From the NCBI GenBank assembly GCA_005805305.1, contig SYMW01000021.1:1-42765 (forward strand): a stretch of 42,765 nucleotides of DNA. Reading direction: 5' to 3'. Below are positions 1 to 10,117 of the stretch, in pieces. This stretch comes from Verrucomicrobiales bacterium (lineage in GTDB: Bacteria > Verrucomicrobiota > Verrucomicrobiia > Limisphaerales > F1-80-MAGS106). Each line of letters starts with the position of its first letter. Position 1 is the stretch's first letter. The notes beneath the pieces are model-generated. The model searched no databases and was not told the origin of the DNA. It was given only the letters and a program-made list of their open reading frames with translations. The position numbers and the translations under genes were made by a program.

Positions 1-2
1 CC

Positions 3-479
3 CATCTCTATCATCGGCGTTGGCAGATCGAGAAAGTCTTCGATTGCCTGAAGAACAAGCTCAACGAAAAGAAGTCCTGGGCCGCTTCGCAGACGGCCAA
101 AACGGCCCAGGCCCAGTTTCTTTGCCTGACCCACAATTTGATCCGCCGGATGGACCACCAGTTGGCGGCCCAGGAAGCGGTGGTCAACCAACCCGACATC
201 CAGCGCCACCAAGAACGCTTGGTCCACCAGAAGGCCCTGACAGGGAAAGCGGGGCGGTCATGGCCCAGCACCTGGGAAACGCTCCAGAAGCCCGTCCAAT
301 ATTCTGTCAAACTCGTCCGTTGTGACGCTCCTCCATCCTTTCGCGCCTTGCCTGGAACGCCGCCCTGCCCCGCCTGCGTGCCCTCTATGCTGTGTTGTGA
401 AGCCAATTCTTCCACACCGTTCGTGGAAAATCCATTCTCGGGCCGTTTCGAATATGCTTTAATCTCCCGGCATCAGTGA
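3..479 (+). pseudogene. IS4-family transposase, 3' part, frameshifted near its end
   Basis: The reading frame enters from the left edge and shows the IS4-family signature Y-(2)-R-(3)-E-(6)-K as YHRRWQIE followed by KVFDCLK, with the last catalytic Glu of the DDE triad, then the helical tail KTAQAQFLCLTHNLI. This frame is open to a TGA at 477-479. From about position 329, however, the natural C-terminus is in another frame: codons 329-397 read SSILSRLAWNAALPRLRALY and stop at 398-400. A related copy of that tail lies at 9611-9682 and ends the same way. The simplest reading is a small indel near 320-328 in a once intact gene, so the present C-terminus is an artefact of the shift. The 5' part is outside the window. 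Confidence 0.75.
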
Positions 480-509
480 ATCGCCAACCCCCACATCGCC
501 AACCACAAA

Positions 510-1220
510 TCAGCGTTCCAAAGCGTTCGTGGCCGCTGGGGGCCGCTGGTTGGACGGCTGGGCGGGTTCGCGCTGCTTTCCCAGCATTTTCGCCGCGAAT
601 GCCACCGTCGCCAGCAAGAACGCAGTGGCGATCACAGCGGCGATCACCCGGTAAACCCGCGCCCTCTGCATCAACGCTTCAGTCTCGAGGCGTTGCAGTT
701 TTTGAAAAGCTTCCAGCTCTTTTTCCATGGAGACCAAAGTTTCGGACTCCTCGCGGAGCGTGAGAACTTGCCATGGATCCGACGCCGCGCCGAAATCGGC
801 GGGCAGTTTCGCGGCCGTCTCCGCGCAGACCGGCTTAAATCCCGCCTTCGTGTTCCAGAAACTTTGGGGCTTCGATTCGACGATCCAGACTCGCAACAAA
901 CCATGGTTCTGCGCCACTTTGAGCAAGCGATCCCAGAGCTTTGGCCTGATCTCTCCGGCTTGCGCCGGGACTGTGAACGCCTCGTGATGAACCATCGCCT
1001 GTTTAGCGTTGAGGCGCATCCCAACGCATCCCACCACGTCGCCTGCATCCCCCAAAGCCACTTGGAAGTCGGTCACACGCTTCTCCAAACCCGCCGCCGA
1101 CAAGCCGCTGGCCGCCCAAAGCGTTTTTAGCGCCGGCAAGTCCTCAACCGTCGCTCGGCGGATGACGATGCTTCCTTTCACCATGCGCTCGGACTCTACA
1201 CCCGGAATGCCCTCGGGCAC
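510..1220 (-). CDS. GNAT-like N-acetyltransferase domain with C-terminal coiled coil and membrane anchor
   Basis: This is a 236-aa protein. Residues about 16-155 look like a GNAT fold: an opening strand with IRRATVEDLPAL, a central region around VVGCVGMRLNAKQA, and the late motif WNTKAGFKPV typical of GNAT motif B. The usual acetyl-CoA loop (R/Q-x-x-G-x-G) is not recognisable, so acetyltransferase activity is uncertain. Residues about 155-190 are charged and heptad-like, and residues 191-211 form one transmembrane helix followed by a short Pro/Gln-rich tail. That arrangement predicts a tail-anchored protein with its catalytic domain in the cytoplasm. The GTG start at 1218-1220 is preceded by the purine-rich AGAGGAAGGAG; an ATG 12 codons in (1184) is an alternative. 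The gene is divergent from ligA with a 165-bp spacer. Confidence 0.7.
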   Translation of the reverse strand: MPEGIPGVESERMVKGSIVIRRATVEDLPALKTLWAASGLSAAGLEKRVTDFQVALGDAGDVVGCVGMRLNAKQAMVHHEAFTVPAQAGEIRPKLWDRLLKVAQNHGLLRVWIVESKPQSFWNTKAGFKPVCAETAAKLPADFGAASDPWQVLTLREESETLVSMEKELEAFQKLQRLETEALMQRARVYRVIAAVIATAFLLATVAFAAKMLGKQREPAQPSNQRPPAATNALER

Positions 1221-1358
1221 AACTCCTTCCTCTCTTCCCAGCCTCTCCCGCCCGATCCAAGTCCCACCCGCCGCTTCCTCTCAGAAAAATAGCCACGTCA
1301 CTCATCGGGATTGGCATGGATCCACCAAGTTTGCTACTCTCCTCGCCGCAGCAAATGA

Positions 1359-3425
<2,067 letters not shown>

Positions 3426-3439
3426 AGTCCCCTTCGACC

Positions 3440-4222
3440 ATGCATCTGGAGAGCAAAGTCATCGTCCTCATCGGAGGCACATCGGGACTTGGGTTGTCCG
3501 CCGCCCATGCCTGCGTGAAGGCCGGCGGTCGAGTGATCGTTGTCGGACGCCGCATCGAAGGCGCCGAGCGAGCGCTGGCTGAATTGGGTTCACGGGCGAG
3601 GATACTGGTGGGCGACGCCGCCGACCCGGCCACAGCGCGCCGGTCGATCGACCTCGCGCTGTCGGAATTTCAGGGTTTCGACGCACTGTATCATGTGGCG
3701 GGGGGCAGCGGGCGACGGCACGGTGACGGGCCGCTTCACGAGATCACGGACGAGGGATGGGAGTCGACGCTGCATTGGAATTTGACTTCGATGTTTTATT
3801 CCAACCGGGCGGCCATCCAAAGCTTCCTGGCACGAAACGTGGCAGGGAGCATCCTCAACATGGGGTCAGTGCTTGGATTCGCCCCATCGCCACATCATTT
3901 TTCCACGCACGCCTATGCGACGGCCAAGGCGGCCATCATCGGCATGAGCCGGTCCGCCGCCGCGCACTACGCGCCGCACAACATCCGAATAAACGTCCTG
4001 GCCCCGGCGCTCGTCGAGACCCCGATGTCGTCTCGAGCCCAGCAGAACTCGGACATTATGCGCTTCATCAAAACCAAACAGCCACTGGACGGGGGCCGAA
4101 TCGGTGCTCCGTCCGACGCGGATGAAGCGGCCGTTTTATTCTTGAGCGACGCGTCCAGGTTTATCACGGGCCAAGTCCTCTCGATCGACGGCGGTTGGCA
4201 ATTGAGCGACGGGCAGATTTGA
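3440..4222 (+). CDS. Short-chain dehydrogenase/reductase (SDR family)
   Basis: This is a 260-aa cytoplasmic oxidoreductase of the classical SDR family, using NAD(P)(H). The glycine-rich cofactor loop is GGTSGLG at residues 12-18, the nucleotide-fold strand ILVGDA follows, and the central motif appears as HVAGG, a variant of NNAG. The catalytic pair is Tyr159 and Lys163 in YATAK. The C-terminus IDGGW is typical of the 3-oxoacyl-ACP-reductase-like and glucose-dehydrogenase-like subgroup. The substrate cannot be assigned. The ATG at 3440 is preferred over an upstream in-frame ATG at 3401 because the latter lies inside ligA and adds residues outside the Rossmann fold. The gene follows ligA directly. 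Confidence 0.9.
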   Translation: MHLESKVIVLIGGTSGLGLSAAHACVKAGGRVIVVGRRIEGAERALAELGSRARILVGDAADPATARRSIDLALSEFQGFDALYHVAGGSGRRHGDGPLHEITDEGWESTLHWNLTSMFYSNRAAIQSFLARNVAGSILNMGSVLGFAPSPHHFSTHAYATAKAAIIGMSRSAAAHYAPHNIRINVLAPALVETPMSSRAQQNSDIMRFIKTKQPLDGGRIGAPSDADEAAVLFLSDASRFITGQVLSIDGGWQLSDGQI

Positions 4223-4588
4223 GGGCAGCATCTCCTCTTGATGTATTCTGAACAAAGCGGCAGGAAATCATTGGAAAATCCCATCCAACACCTCCTGGTT
4301 CATTTCCCTCCGTCCGGTGTCGTCGCAAGCCCGCAGGACAACCGAACCGCCCATGCGCTGGGGCGGCCGCAGCGCCCACTGACCTGCGTCACCGGCAACT
4401 CATGCAGGCACTCGCTTTGCCAGGGTGTGGGCCATCACGCTTGCTCCACGACAGCGCCCCGAGTTATTATCCCCCCCATCATGCAAGCTGGATTCCAGCG
4501 GCTCCCTGCTCTCCCCCAAGACGTGGAAGACTTCTCCGCCTCGCACCCTCCTGTGAGGTGCGAAATTCGCGACAGGATACAAACCTCG
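4223..4588. other. Intergenic region with a hairpin before the secreted cytochrome gene
   Basis: This 366-bp stretch lies between the SDR gene and the DUF1549/DUF1553 gene. It can be read open in the frame of the downstream gene, but the translation is low-complexity, Cys/His/Pro-rich and not signal-peptide-like, so it is better treated as leader DNA. An inverted repeat, TCGCACC at 4541-4547 with GGTGCGA at 4557-4563, lies 25 bp before the chosen start and could be a leader hairpin. No other element is recognised. Confidence 0.4.
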
Positions 4589-7500
4589 ATGGCGCGCTTG
4601 ATTTCATATCCGTGCCTGCTGCTGGCTTTCAACATGGGGTGCCTCGCGGCACCCGATTTCGCCCGCGACGTAAAGCCGATCTTGGAACGGAGCTGCTTCG
4701 CTTGCCACGGGCCTGAGAAGCAAAAAAGCGGGTACCGCCTGGATTTTCGAGACTTCGCCATCAAAGGCGGAGACAGCGGCAATCCGGCCATTGTGCCACA
4801 CAAATCGAAAGAGAGCCTCCTAATCCGCTATGTGAGCGGCGACGATCCAGAAATGCTGATGCCTCCTAAAAAGAGCGAGCAGCCGAGGCTTACCCCCACC
4901 GAAATTGCGACTCTCAAAGCGTGGATCGATGCCGGCCCCGCTTGGCCGGAAGAGCTTTCCCGGAAACCCGGCGGCTCCACCTCCCACTGGTCCCTGACTT
5001 CACTGAAGCAACCGCAAAGGCCCAGGACGGAGGCGAATCCAATCGACGACTTCATTCGGTCACGGCTTCGCGAAGCAGGGATCCATCCCTCGCCCGTGGC
5101 GGATCGCGCAACATTGATACGCCGATTAAGCTACGGCTTGACCGGACTCCCTCCCTCCCCGGAAGCCGTCGCATCCTTTGTGGCGGACTCGGATCTTCGA
5201 GGGACCGAAAAGCTGATCGAGCGTCTGCTGGCTTCACCACACTACGGCGAGCATTGGGCCAGGCATTGGCTGGACGTTGCCCATTACGCGGACACCCACG
5301 GCCACGATCACGACTACGCGCGCACGAACGCGTGGCCCTACCGCGATTACGTCGTTCGTTCGCTGAACGAGGACAAACCCTACTCCCGTTTCATCGACGA
5401 GCAAATCGCCGGCGACGTCTTGTTCCCCCACGACCCACAAGCGACCGTGGGGCTAGGATTCCTGGCCGCGGGGCCTTGGGATGAAACGCTGATGGTTGGG
5501 GTCCGCGAGGACACGTTCGATCATCGTTTCGCTCAGGTCCTTGATCGGGATGACATCATCACCACCGTGATGAGCACCTTTCAAAGCCTGACGGTTCACT
5601 GCGCCCGATGCCACAACCACAAGTTCGATCCCATCTCCCAGCGCGAATACTACTCGCTCCAGGCTGTTTTCGCCGGAGTGGATCGCGTAGATCGGCCCTA
5701 CGATGAGGATCCTGCCATGAACGCCAAACGCCGGGCGTTGCTCGCCCGCAAGCACGCGATCTCTCGAAGAGATGCGGGGTGGCTCAAGAAAATGGACGGG
5801 TTGCCCCCGGAAAGAAGCGTCCACGAGTTCACCCGCCAATGGCGCAAGCGCTCCGAGGCGTGGCAATGCATGGATATCATCAGCATCACCAACGCCAGCG
5901 GATCGGCTACCCGCTTCGAGAGGCAACCGGACGGGTCGTGGTTTGTGGAAGGAGCGAAATCCGAAAAGGATGTGTTCATTGTCACGGCGGGGGCGTGGGC
6001 TCAAGACACTCGGGCATTGCGCTTGGAAGCCTTGCCCGACCCGCGACTCCCAGGCCATGGCCCGGGCCGCTATGATCCGACCGGCAACTTTCATCTCACC
6101 GAGTTCGACCTCCGGGTGTCGGAGCCGGGACTAGAGTCGAAGGATCCTACGAGAATACTATTCCACCGCGCCACGGCGACGCATGGGGAAGAAAACGGAG
6201 GGATTGCCAACGCGCTCGATGGCAGGCCAGAAACCCTTTGGGGCATCCATCCAAAATACGGGGAGGCCCATGAAGCCGTTTTCGAGCTCCGTGAAACCAC
6301 GGTCATCCAATCCGGTGCCTCGCTGGTGATCCGGCTGGAACAAGCAGGCAAGCCAGGACATCAGTTGGGCCGATTCCGGCTAAGTTACTGCACCTCCTCA
6401 TTGCCGCCAGCCTGGCGGCCACCCCTCCCTGCCGCCCTCACGAGTCTCTTGGAAAAACCGGCGCATTTCCGGAGTGAATCGGAAAACGCGGAGTTGACGT
6501 GGAAAGTGCTGGAGACGGAAGTCGACCAGGCATTGGAAGCGCGTCCCCCGGCACGACTGGTTTATGCGGTGGCAAGCGAATTTCCCTCAAAAGGCAGTTT
6601 CAAGCCTCCGATCGAACCTCGGCCCATTCATGTGTTGGCGCGGGGTGACCTCAACCAGCCGAGGGAGCTTGTGGAACCTGGAGCACTGGGGTGCATCCAA
6701 GGTTTGGAGGCCCACTTGTCCATGCCAAACCCGGGCAGCGAATCGGCCCGACGCGCGGCCTTTGCCCGATGGCTCTCCAACGATCGCAACGCGCTCACCT
6801 GGCGAAGCATCGTCAATCGCGTCTGGCATTACCACTTCGGCCGCGGCCTCTGCGACAGCCCGAATGACTTTGGGGAAATGGGGGGCCGTCCCTCGCATCC
6901 GGAACTGCTCGATTGGCTCGCGACGTGGTTTCGCGACGAGGCGCGCGGGTCGATCAAATCGCTGCATCGACTTATTCTCACGAGTAACACCTATGGGCAG
7001 GCGGTCGCCCAGGATCCCGCCGCCGCGGCCAAGGATCCGGACAACAGGCTGCTGTGGCGAATGAATCGAACTCGGCTCAGCGCCGAACAACTGAGGGACA
7101 GCCTGCTGCAAGCAAGCGGCGAGTTGGACTTCAAGATGGGAGGACCTGCCGTGGTGCAGTTCGTCCATCGCGGCAAAGCCACCTTTATGCCGGACGGAGG
7201 AGCGCCCGCGTTCGTGGATTACGAAAGCTTCTCACCGGACGCCCCGGAGCATCGCAGGCGGTCCCTCTATCGTTTTGTTTTTCGCACGGTGCCGGATCCT
7301 TTCATGGATGTTTTGGACGCTCCGGACGGCGGCGCGCTGACGCCCGCGCGAAGCCACTCCACCACCGCTCTTCAAGCCTTCGCGCTGCTGAACAACGCGT
7401 TCGTGGTTCGCCGATGCGAAAGGATCGCGGCGCGGGCGATTCGAGAAAGTCCGGGCCGTGATCCGATCGTTCGTTTGTTCCAACTATTGGTGCAGCGAAA

Positions 7501-7609
7501 TCCCACGGCGCGGGAATTGACGCAATGCCGCGCGTACACCGAGAAACACGGGTTGGCGAACGCCTGCCAAATACTTGTCAACGGCAATGAATTCCTGCAT
7601 CTTGATTAA
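4589..7609 (+). CDS. Secreted cytochrome-domain protein with DUF1549 and DUF1553
   Basis: The product is 1006 aa and is exported. A Sec signal peptide (MARLISYPCLLLAFNMGCLA) is followed by a planctomycete-type cytochrome domain with the haem motif CFACH (Cys36, Cys39, His40). DUF1549 spans about 150-355 (NPIDDFIRSRL, LTGLPPSPE, HWARHWLDVAHYADTHG, CARCHNHKFDPI, the last adding a second CxxCH). DUF1553 spans about 720-975 (FARWLSNDRN, VNRVWHYHFGRGL, NGNEFLHLD at the end). Between them is an insertion of about 335 residues with beta-rich, discoidin-like text. The family is abundant in Planctomycetota and Verrucomicrobiota, is often paired with DUF1501 proteins, and is thought to serve polysaccharide or sulfated-glycan catabolism; the reaction is unproven. 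The ATG at 4589 is chosen because it begins the signal peptide. The partner DUF1501 gene lies downstream. Confidence 0.9.
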   Translation: MARLISYPCLLLAFNMGCLAAPDFARDVKPILERSCFACHGPEKQKSGYRLDFRDFAIKGGDSGNPAIVPHKSKESLLIRYVSGDDPEMLMPPKKSEQPRLTPTEIATLKAWIDAGPAWPEELSRKPGGSTSHWSLTSLKQPQRPRTEANPIDDFIRSRLREAGIHPSPVADRATLIRRLSYGLTGLPPSPEAVASFVADSDLRGTEKLIERLLASPHYGEHWARHWLDVAHYADTHGHDHDYARTNAWPYRDYVVRSLNEDKPYSRFIDEQIAGDVLFPHDPQATVGLGFLAAGPWDETLMVGVREDTFDHRFAQVLDRDDIITTVMSTFQSLTVHCARCHNHKFDPISQREYYSLQAVFAGVDRVDRPYDEDPAMNAKRRALLARKHAISRRDAGWLKKMDGLPPERSVHEFTRQWRKRSEAWQCMDIISITNASGSATRFERQPDGSWFVEGAKSEKDVFIVTAGAWAQDTRALRLEALPDPRLPGHGPGRYDPTGNFHLTEFDLRVSEPGLESKDPTRILFHRATATHGEENGGIANALDGRPETLWGIHPKYGEAHEAVFELRETTVIQSGASLVIRLEQAGKPGHQLGRFRLSYCTSSLPPAWRPPLPAALTSLLEKPAHFRSESENAELTWKVLETEVDQALEARPPARLVYAVASEFPSKGSFKPPIEPRPIHVLARGDLNQPRELVEPGALGCIQGLEAHLSMPNPGSESARRAAFARWLSNDRNALTWRSIVNRVWHYHFGRGLCDSPNDFGEMGGRPSHPELLDWLATWFRDEARGSIKSLHRLILTSNTYGQAVAQDPAAAAKDPDNRLLWRMNRTRLSAEQLRDSLLQASGELDFKMGGPAVVQFVHRGKATFMPDGGAPAFVDYESFSPDAPEHRRRSLYRFVFRTVPDPFMDVLDAPDGGALTPARSHSTTALQAFALLNNAFVVRRCERIAARAIRESPGRDPIVRLFQLLVQRNPTARELTQCRAYTEKHGLANACQILVNGNEFLHLD

Positions 7610-7774
7610 GATCCTGGCTGAGAGTTCCGACCCCAGGGCCTCTTGTCCGAGGCCGGCGCCGGTTCCAGCGTGGAGGTCCAAAGCGGGGGTGCTCCGGCTT
7701 TGCCGCCTCCACCATAGTCACGATACCGGGCCCCAGGACCACGTGCCATTTGCAGAACGGCACTAGCCCATGAA

Positions 7775-7936
7775 ATTTAAAACGGCAGTGGCCCAAGTCG
7801 AATCTTCGCAAGATCCTGGCGATAAAATTTTTCCGAATCACTCACCAGATCCACAAGGGATATGCCTCCCTCTTCGTCAAGCCTGTCTCATCCAAGCTTT
7901 TGCCAATCTTCACGATGTTCAACTGCCGTTTTGAGG
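7775..7936 (+). repeat. 162-bp dispersed inverted-repeat element, copy 1
   Basis: This block aligns without gaps to 41985-42146, with most positions identical. Its ends are inverted: AAAACGGCAGT near the left end (7779-7789) and ACTGCCGTTTT at the right (7922-7932). The interior conserves CAAGATCCTGG, CCAGATCCACAAGGGATA and CCTCCCTCTTCGT. There is no recognisable gene inside, and the size and ends suggest a MITE-like or structured-RNA element. The right end stops exactly at 7936, one base before the ATG of the DUF1501 gene. The preceding 7610-7774 contains a short hairpin (GGCCTC at 7637-7642, GAGGCC at 7649-7654) after the upstream gene and nothing else recognised. Confidence 0.75.
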
Positions 7937-9340
7937 ATGAAAGCCGAATTCACACGCCGCAATTTTCTCGGAAGACTTGCAACGGGCTTCGGCGGCGTGG
8001 CCCTGGCTTCTTTGTTGCAGCGAGAAGCCCGCGCGACCGGGTCGCCGCACCACGCTCCCAAGGCAAGGCGCGTGATCCAATTGTTCATGAACGGGGGCGC
8101 TAGCCAGTGCGATTTGTTCGATTACAAACCGGCGCTCATCGCGCGCCATGGACAACCATTCGATCCTGGGAGCGGAGAGCGCGTGGAGGCCAGCATCAGC
8201 ACGCCGGGAGCGATCATGAAGAGCCCTTTTGAATGGGCGCGCCATGGCCAGTGCGGCCGCTGGGTCAGCAGCTTGCTTCCCCATCTCGCCAAGCACGTCG
8301 ATGACATGGCGTTCCTCATGGCCATGCAATCAAAGTCCAATGTTCATGGGCCGGCGGCCTATCTGCAAACCACAGGCTATCAAATGCCGGGGTTTCCGTG
8401 CGCGGGCGCCTGGATTTCGTACGCGCTCGGGAGCCTCGCCGATGATGTTCCAGCGTTCGTGGTCCTGCCGGACGCGCGCGGCTATCCGTACAACGGACGA
8501 AGTGGGTTCACGTCCGGATTTCTTCCCGCAAACCATCAGGGAACCATCATCCATGCGTCGGCGCCCCAACCGATCACGCACCTGCAACCACCGCCGACCG
8601 CGGCCCACATCACCCCGGAAAGCCGGAAAGACGGTTTCGAGCTCTTCAAGGAATTGAATCGGGGGCACGCGTCCGAACGGCCGGGCGATTCACGGTTGAC
8701 CGCGCGCATCAAGAGCTACGAGCTGGCCGCTCGACTTCAATTAGCCGCTCCCGAACTGCTCAATCTGTCGTCGGAGACCGAGGGCACCAAAAATCATTAT
8801 GGGCTGGATCATCCCGAAACGGCGGATTTCGGCAGGCGTTGTTTGCTCGCGAGAAGAATGATCGAACGAGGAGTGCGTTTTGTTCAAGTTTGGAGCGGGC
8901 ACGGCGGCGCCGCGGGAAATTGGGACAACCATGGTGACATTCCAAAGGAGCTCCCGTTCGCCACGCGCGGCATGGATCAACCCGCTGCCGCCTTGTTGTC
9001 GGATTTGAAAGCGAGAGGCTTGCTCCAGGACACATTGCTCATCTGGACCACCGAGTTCGGGCGCATGCCATTCAGCCAGGGGAGCACCGGCCGCGACCAC
9101 AACGGAGGAACGTTCGTTTCCTGGTTCGCCGGCGCTGGGATCAAGGCGGGAGCGGCTCACGGCCAAAGCGACGAGTGGTCGTGGAAAGCGGCTCAAGGCG
9201 CGACGAACACCTATGACTTCCACGCCACGATGTTGCACCTTCTCGGCATCGATCACGAAAAGCTGAGCGTGCGTCACAGTGGCTTTGACCGGCGCCTGAC
9301 GGACGTGCACGGCCACGTCACCGCCGAGATTTTGGCATAG
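7937..9340 (+). CDS. DUF1501 family protein with Tat signal
   Basis: This is a 467-aa exported protein. The N-terminus carries a twin-arginine motif (TRRNFLGRL) and a hydrophobic stretch, so folded export by Tat is expected. The body shows the DUF1501 hallmarks: IQLFMNGGASQCDLFDYKP, an MHG-like motif (NVHGPA), RCLLARRMIERGVRFVQVW, and the late WTTEFGRMPFSQG with GRDHNGG. The family has an alkaline-phosphatase/sulfatase-like fold and is encoded beside DUF1549/DUF1553 cytochromes, as here. The in-frame ATG at 7862 lies inside the repeat and would put about 25 residues before the Tat motif; the ATG at 7937 gives a normal Tat leader. The ribosome-binding purines before 7937 (TTGAGG) come from the repeat end and abut the ATG with no spacer, so the real translation start deserves checking. 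Confidence 0.9.
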   Translation: MKAEFTRRNFLGRLATGFGGVALASLLQREARATGSPHHAPKARRVIQLFMNGGASQCDLFDYKPALIARHGQPFDPGSGERVEASISTPGAIMKSPFEWARHGQCGRWVSSLLPHLAKHVDDMAFLMAMQSKSNVHGPAAYLQTTGYQMPGFPCAGAWISYALGSLADDVPAFVVLPDARGYPYNGRSGFTSGFLPANHQGTIIHASAPQPITHLQPPPTAAHITPESRKDGFELFKELNRGHASERPGDSRLTARIKSYELAARLQLAAPELLNLSSETEGTKNHYGLDHPETADFGRRCLLARRMIERGVRFVQVWSGHGGAAGNWDNHGDIPKELPFATRGMDQPAAALLSDLKARGLLQDTLLIWTTEFGRMPFSQGSTGRDHNGGTFVSWFAGAGIKAGAAHGQSDEWSWKAAQGATNTYDFHATMLHLLGIDHEKLSVRHSGFDRRLTDVHGHVTAEILA

Positions 9341-9610
9341 ACAGGCGAATACGCCAGGCCTCCTTCGGATCGGCGCCGAACTGGCCGAGAAGCTCCAGCG
9401 CCGCGAGTATCGTATTGCAGTCGAGCGCCGCAAAATTCAGCGACTGCCGGTGAACCTTTCAGACCTCAGTAGAACGAGGGTACTTCACTGGAAGCTTTGG
9501 AAACTCCAATTCCTTTTTCTTGTGCGTCATCGTAATCTCCGCCGTTGTTTCCCAGGCAAAACTCGAGAATTAATATTGAATAAATTGTCTGTCCCTAGAA
9601 ATTCCTAGGC

Positions 9611-9682
9611 TCCTCCATCCTTTCGCAGCTTCTCTGGACCGCCGCCCTGCCACGCCTCCGCGCCCTCTATGCGTCTTTGTGA
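9611..9682 (+). pseudogene. Isolated 3' end of an IS4-family transposase
   Basis: Codons 9611-9679 read SSILSQLLWTAALPRLRALY and end in a TGA at 9680-9682. This matches, residue for residue with few changes, the ancestral C-terminus seen in the remnant at the left edge (329-400). Nothing upstream of 9609 resembles the transposase, so this is a solo end fragment left by deletion or imprecise excision. Confidence 0.65.
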
Positions 9683-9767
9683 TCCCAAGCCATCCACACC
9701 ATTCATTCCGTGCCCGTCCTCAATCCAAAATCGCAAATCTGAAACCCCTCTTGCAAACCGCTGAGTT

Positions 9768-9775
9768 CCGAGTTC
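9768..9775 (+). repeat. Target-site duplication, left copy (CCGAGTTC)
   Basis: The octamer CCGAGTTC lies directly outside the left terminal repeat and is repeated at 12963-12970 directly outside the right one. An exact 8-bp duplication fits IS1-type transposition (usually 8-9 bp). Confidence 0.92.
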
Positions 9776-9792
9776 GGTAGTGTCCTAATTTG
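9776..9792 (+). repeat. Left terminal inverted repeat of the transposon
   Basis: GGTAGTGTCCTAATTTG; the perfect reverse complement is at 12946-12962. Confidence 0.95.
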
Positions 9793-9805
9793 AAATCCGT
9801 CCCGA

Positions 9806-10117
9806 TCATTTTTTCTTGCTCCGAATTTCTTTAACCAAGCTCACGCGGACGGCGGTCAACGCAGAATCCACGGGCGGGATCTCCAAAACAGCAACGAATC
9901 GTTCGTCCTGGTCGCCAGATCCAGACGCGTGCGACCACCCATAAGCACGTTTGGCCTTTGGGTGGCCAGTTATCTCAAAAACTTCCACGGTCCCGTCCCA
10001 GACGGTCTGCCCTTTGAACACTTCATGAACCGGAACGGATTCAACATGACGCGCGGAGCACCCGTGAAGATGCTCCACCGCCATGCTCAGTCTTTCGATA
10101 TATTCGCGTTTATTCAC
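9806..10117 (-). CDS. Small accessory protein of the IS1-family transposon, function unknown
   Basis: This is a 103-aa protein from a GTG at 10115-10117 that overlaps the last codons of the transposase as GTGAATAA, an arrangement that allows coupled translation. An ATG at about 10084 is another possible start. The sequence looks like a real folded protein (VPVHEVFKGQTVWDG, VEVFEITGHPKAKRAYGWSH, ERFVAVLEIPPVDSALTAV) and ends with a basic tail, VKEIRSKKK. I do not recognise a catalytic motif. It fills the space between the transposase and the left terminal repeat, so it belongs to the element. It could be a transposition accessory factor or a second cargo gene; the sequence does not decide. Confidence 0.7.
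   Translation of the reverse strand: MNKREYIERLSMAVEHLHGCSARHVESVPVHEVFKGQTVWDGTVEVFEITGHPKAKRAYGWSHASGSGDQDERFVAVLEIPPVDSALTAVRVSLVKEIRSKKK

Larger units (their letters stand above)
9341..9775. other. Gene-free stretch left of the transposon
   Basis: This 435-bp interval contains no complete gene. On the - strand, about 9345-9460 can be read as HRQSLNFAALDCNT and ALELLGQFGADPKEAWRI, which looks protein-like but has no start and was not recognised; it may be a gene remnant. The IS4-tail remnant is at 9611-9682. The 8-bp target sequence CCGAGTTC, duplicated by the transposon, occupies 9768-9775. Confidence 0.5.

Noticed and set aside
327-425. Apparent 100-bp DNA repeat shared with 9609-9705
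   Set aside because: It is the 3' end of a transposase gene in both places, as the shared reading WNAALPRLRALY/WTAALPRLRALY with a stop shows, not an independent repeat family.
9345-9460. Minus-strand protein-like text (ALELLGQFGADPKEAWRI)
   Set aside because: No start, no recognised family and too short; noted only as a possible remnant.
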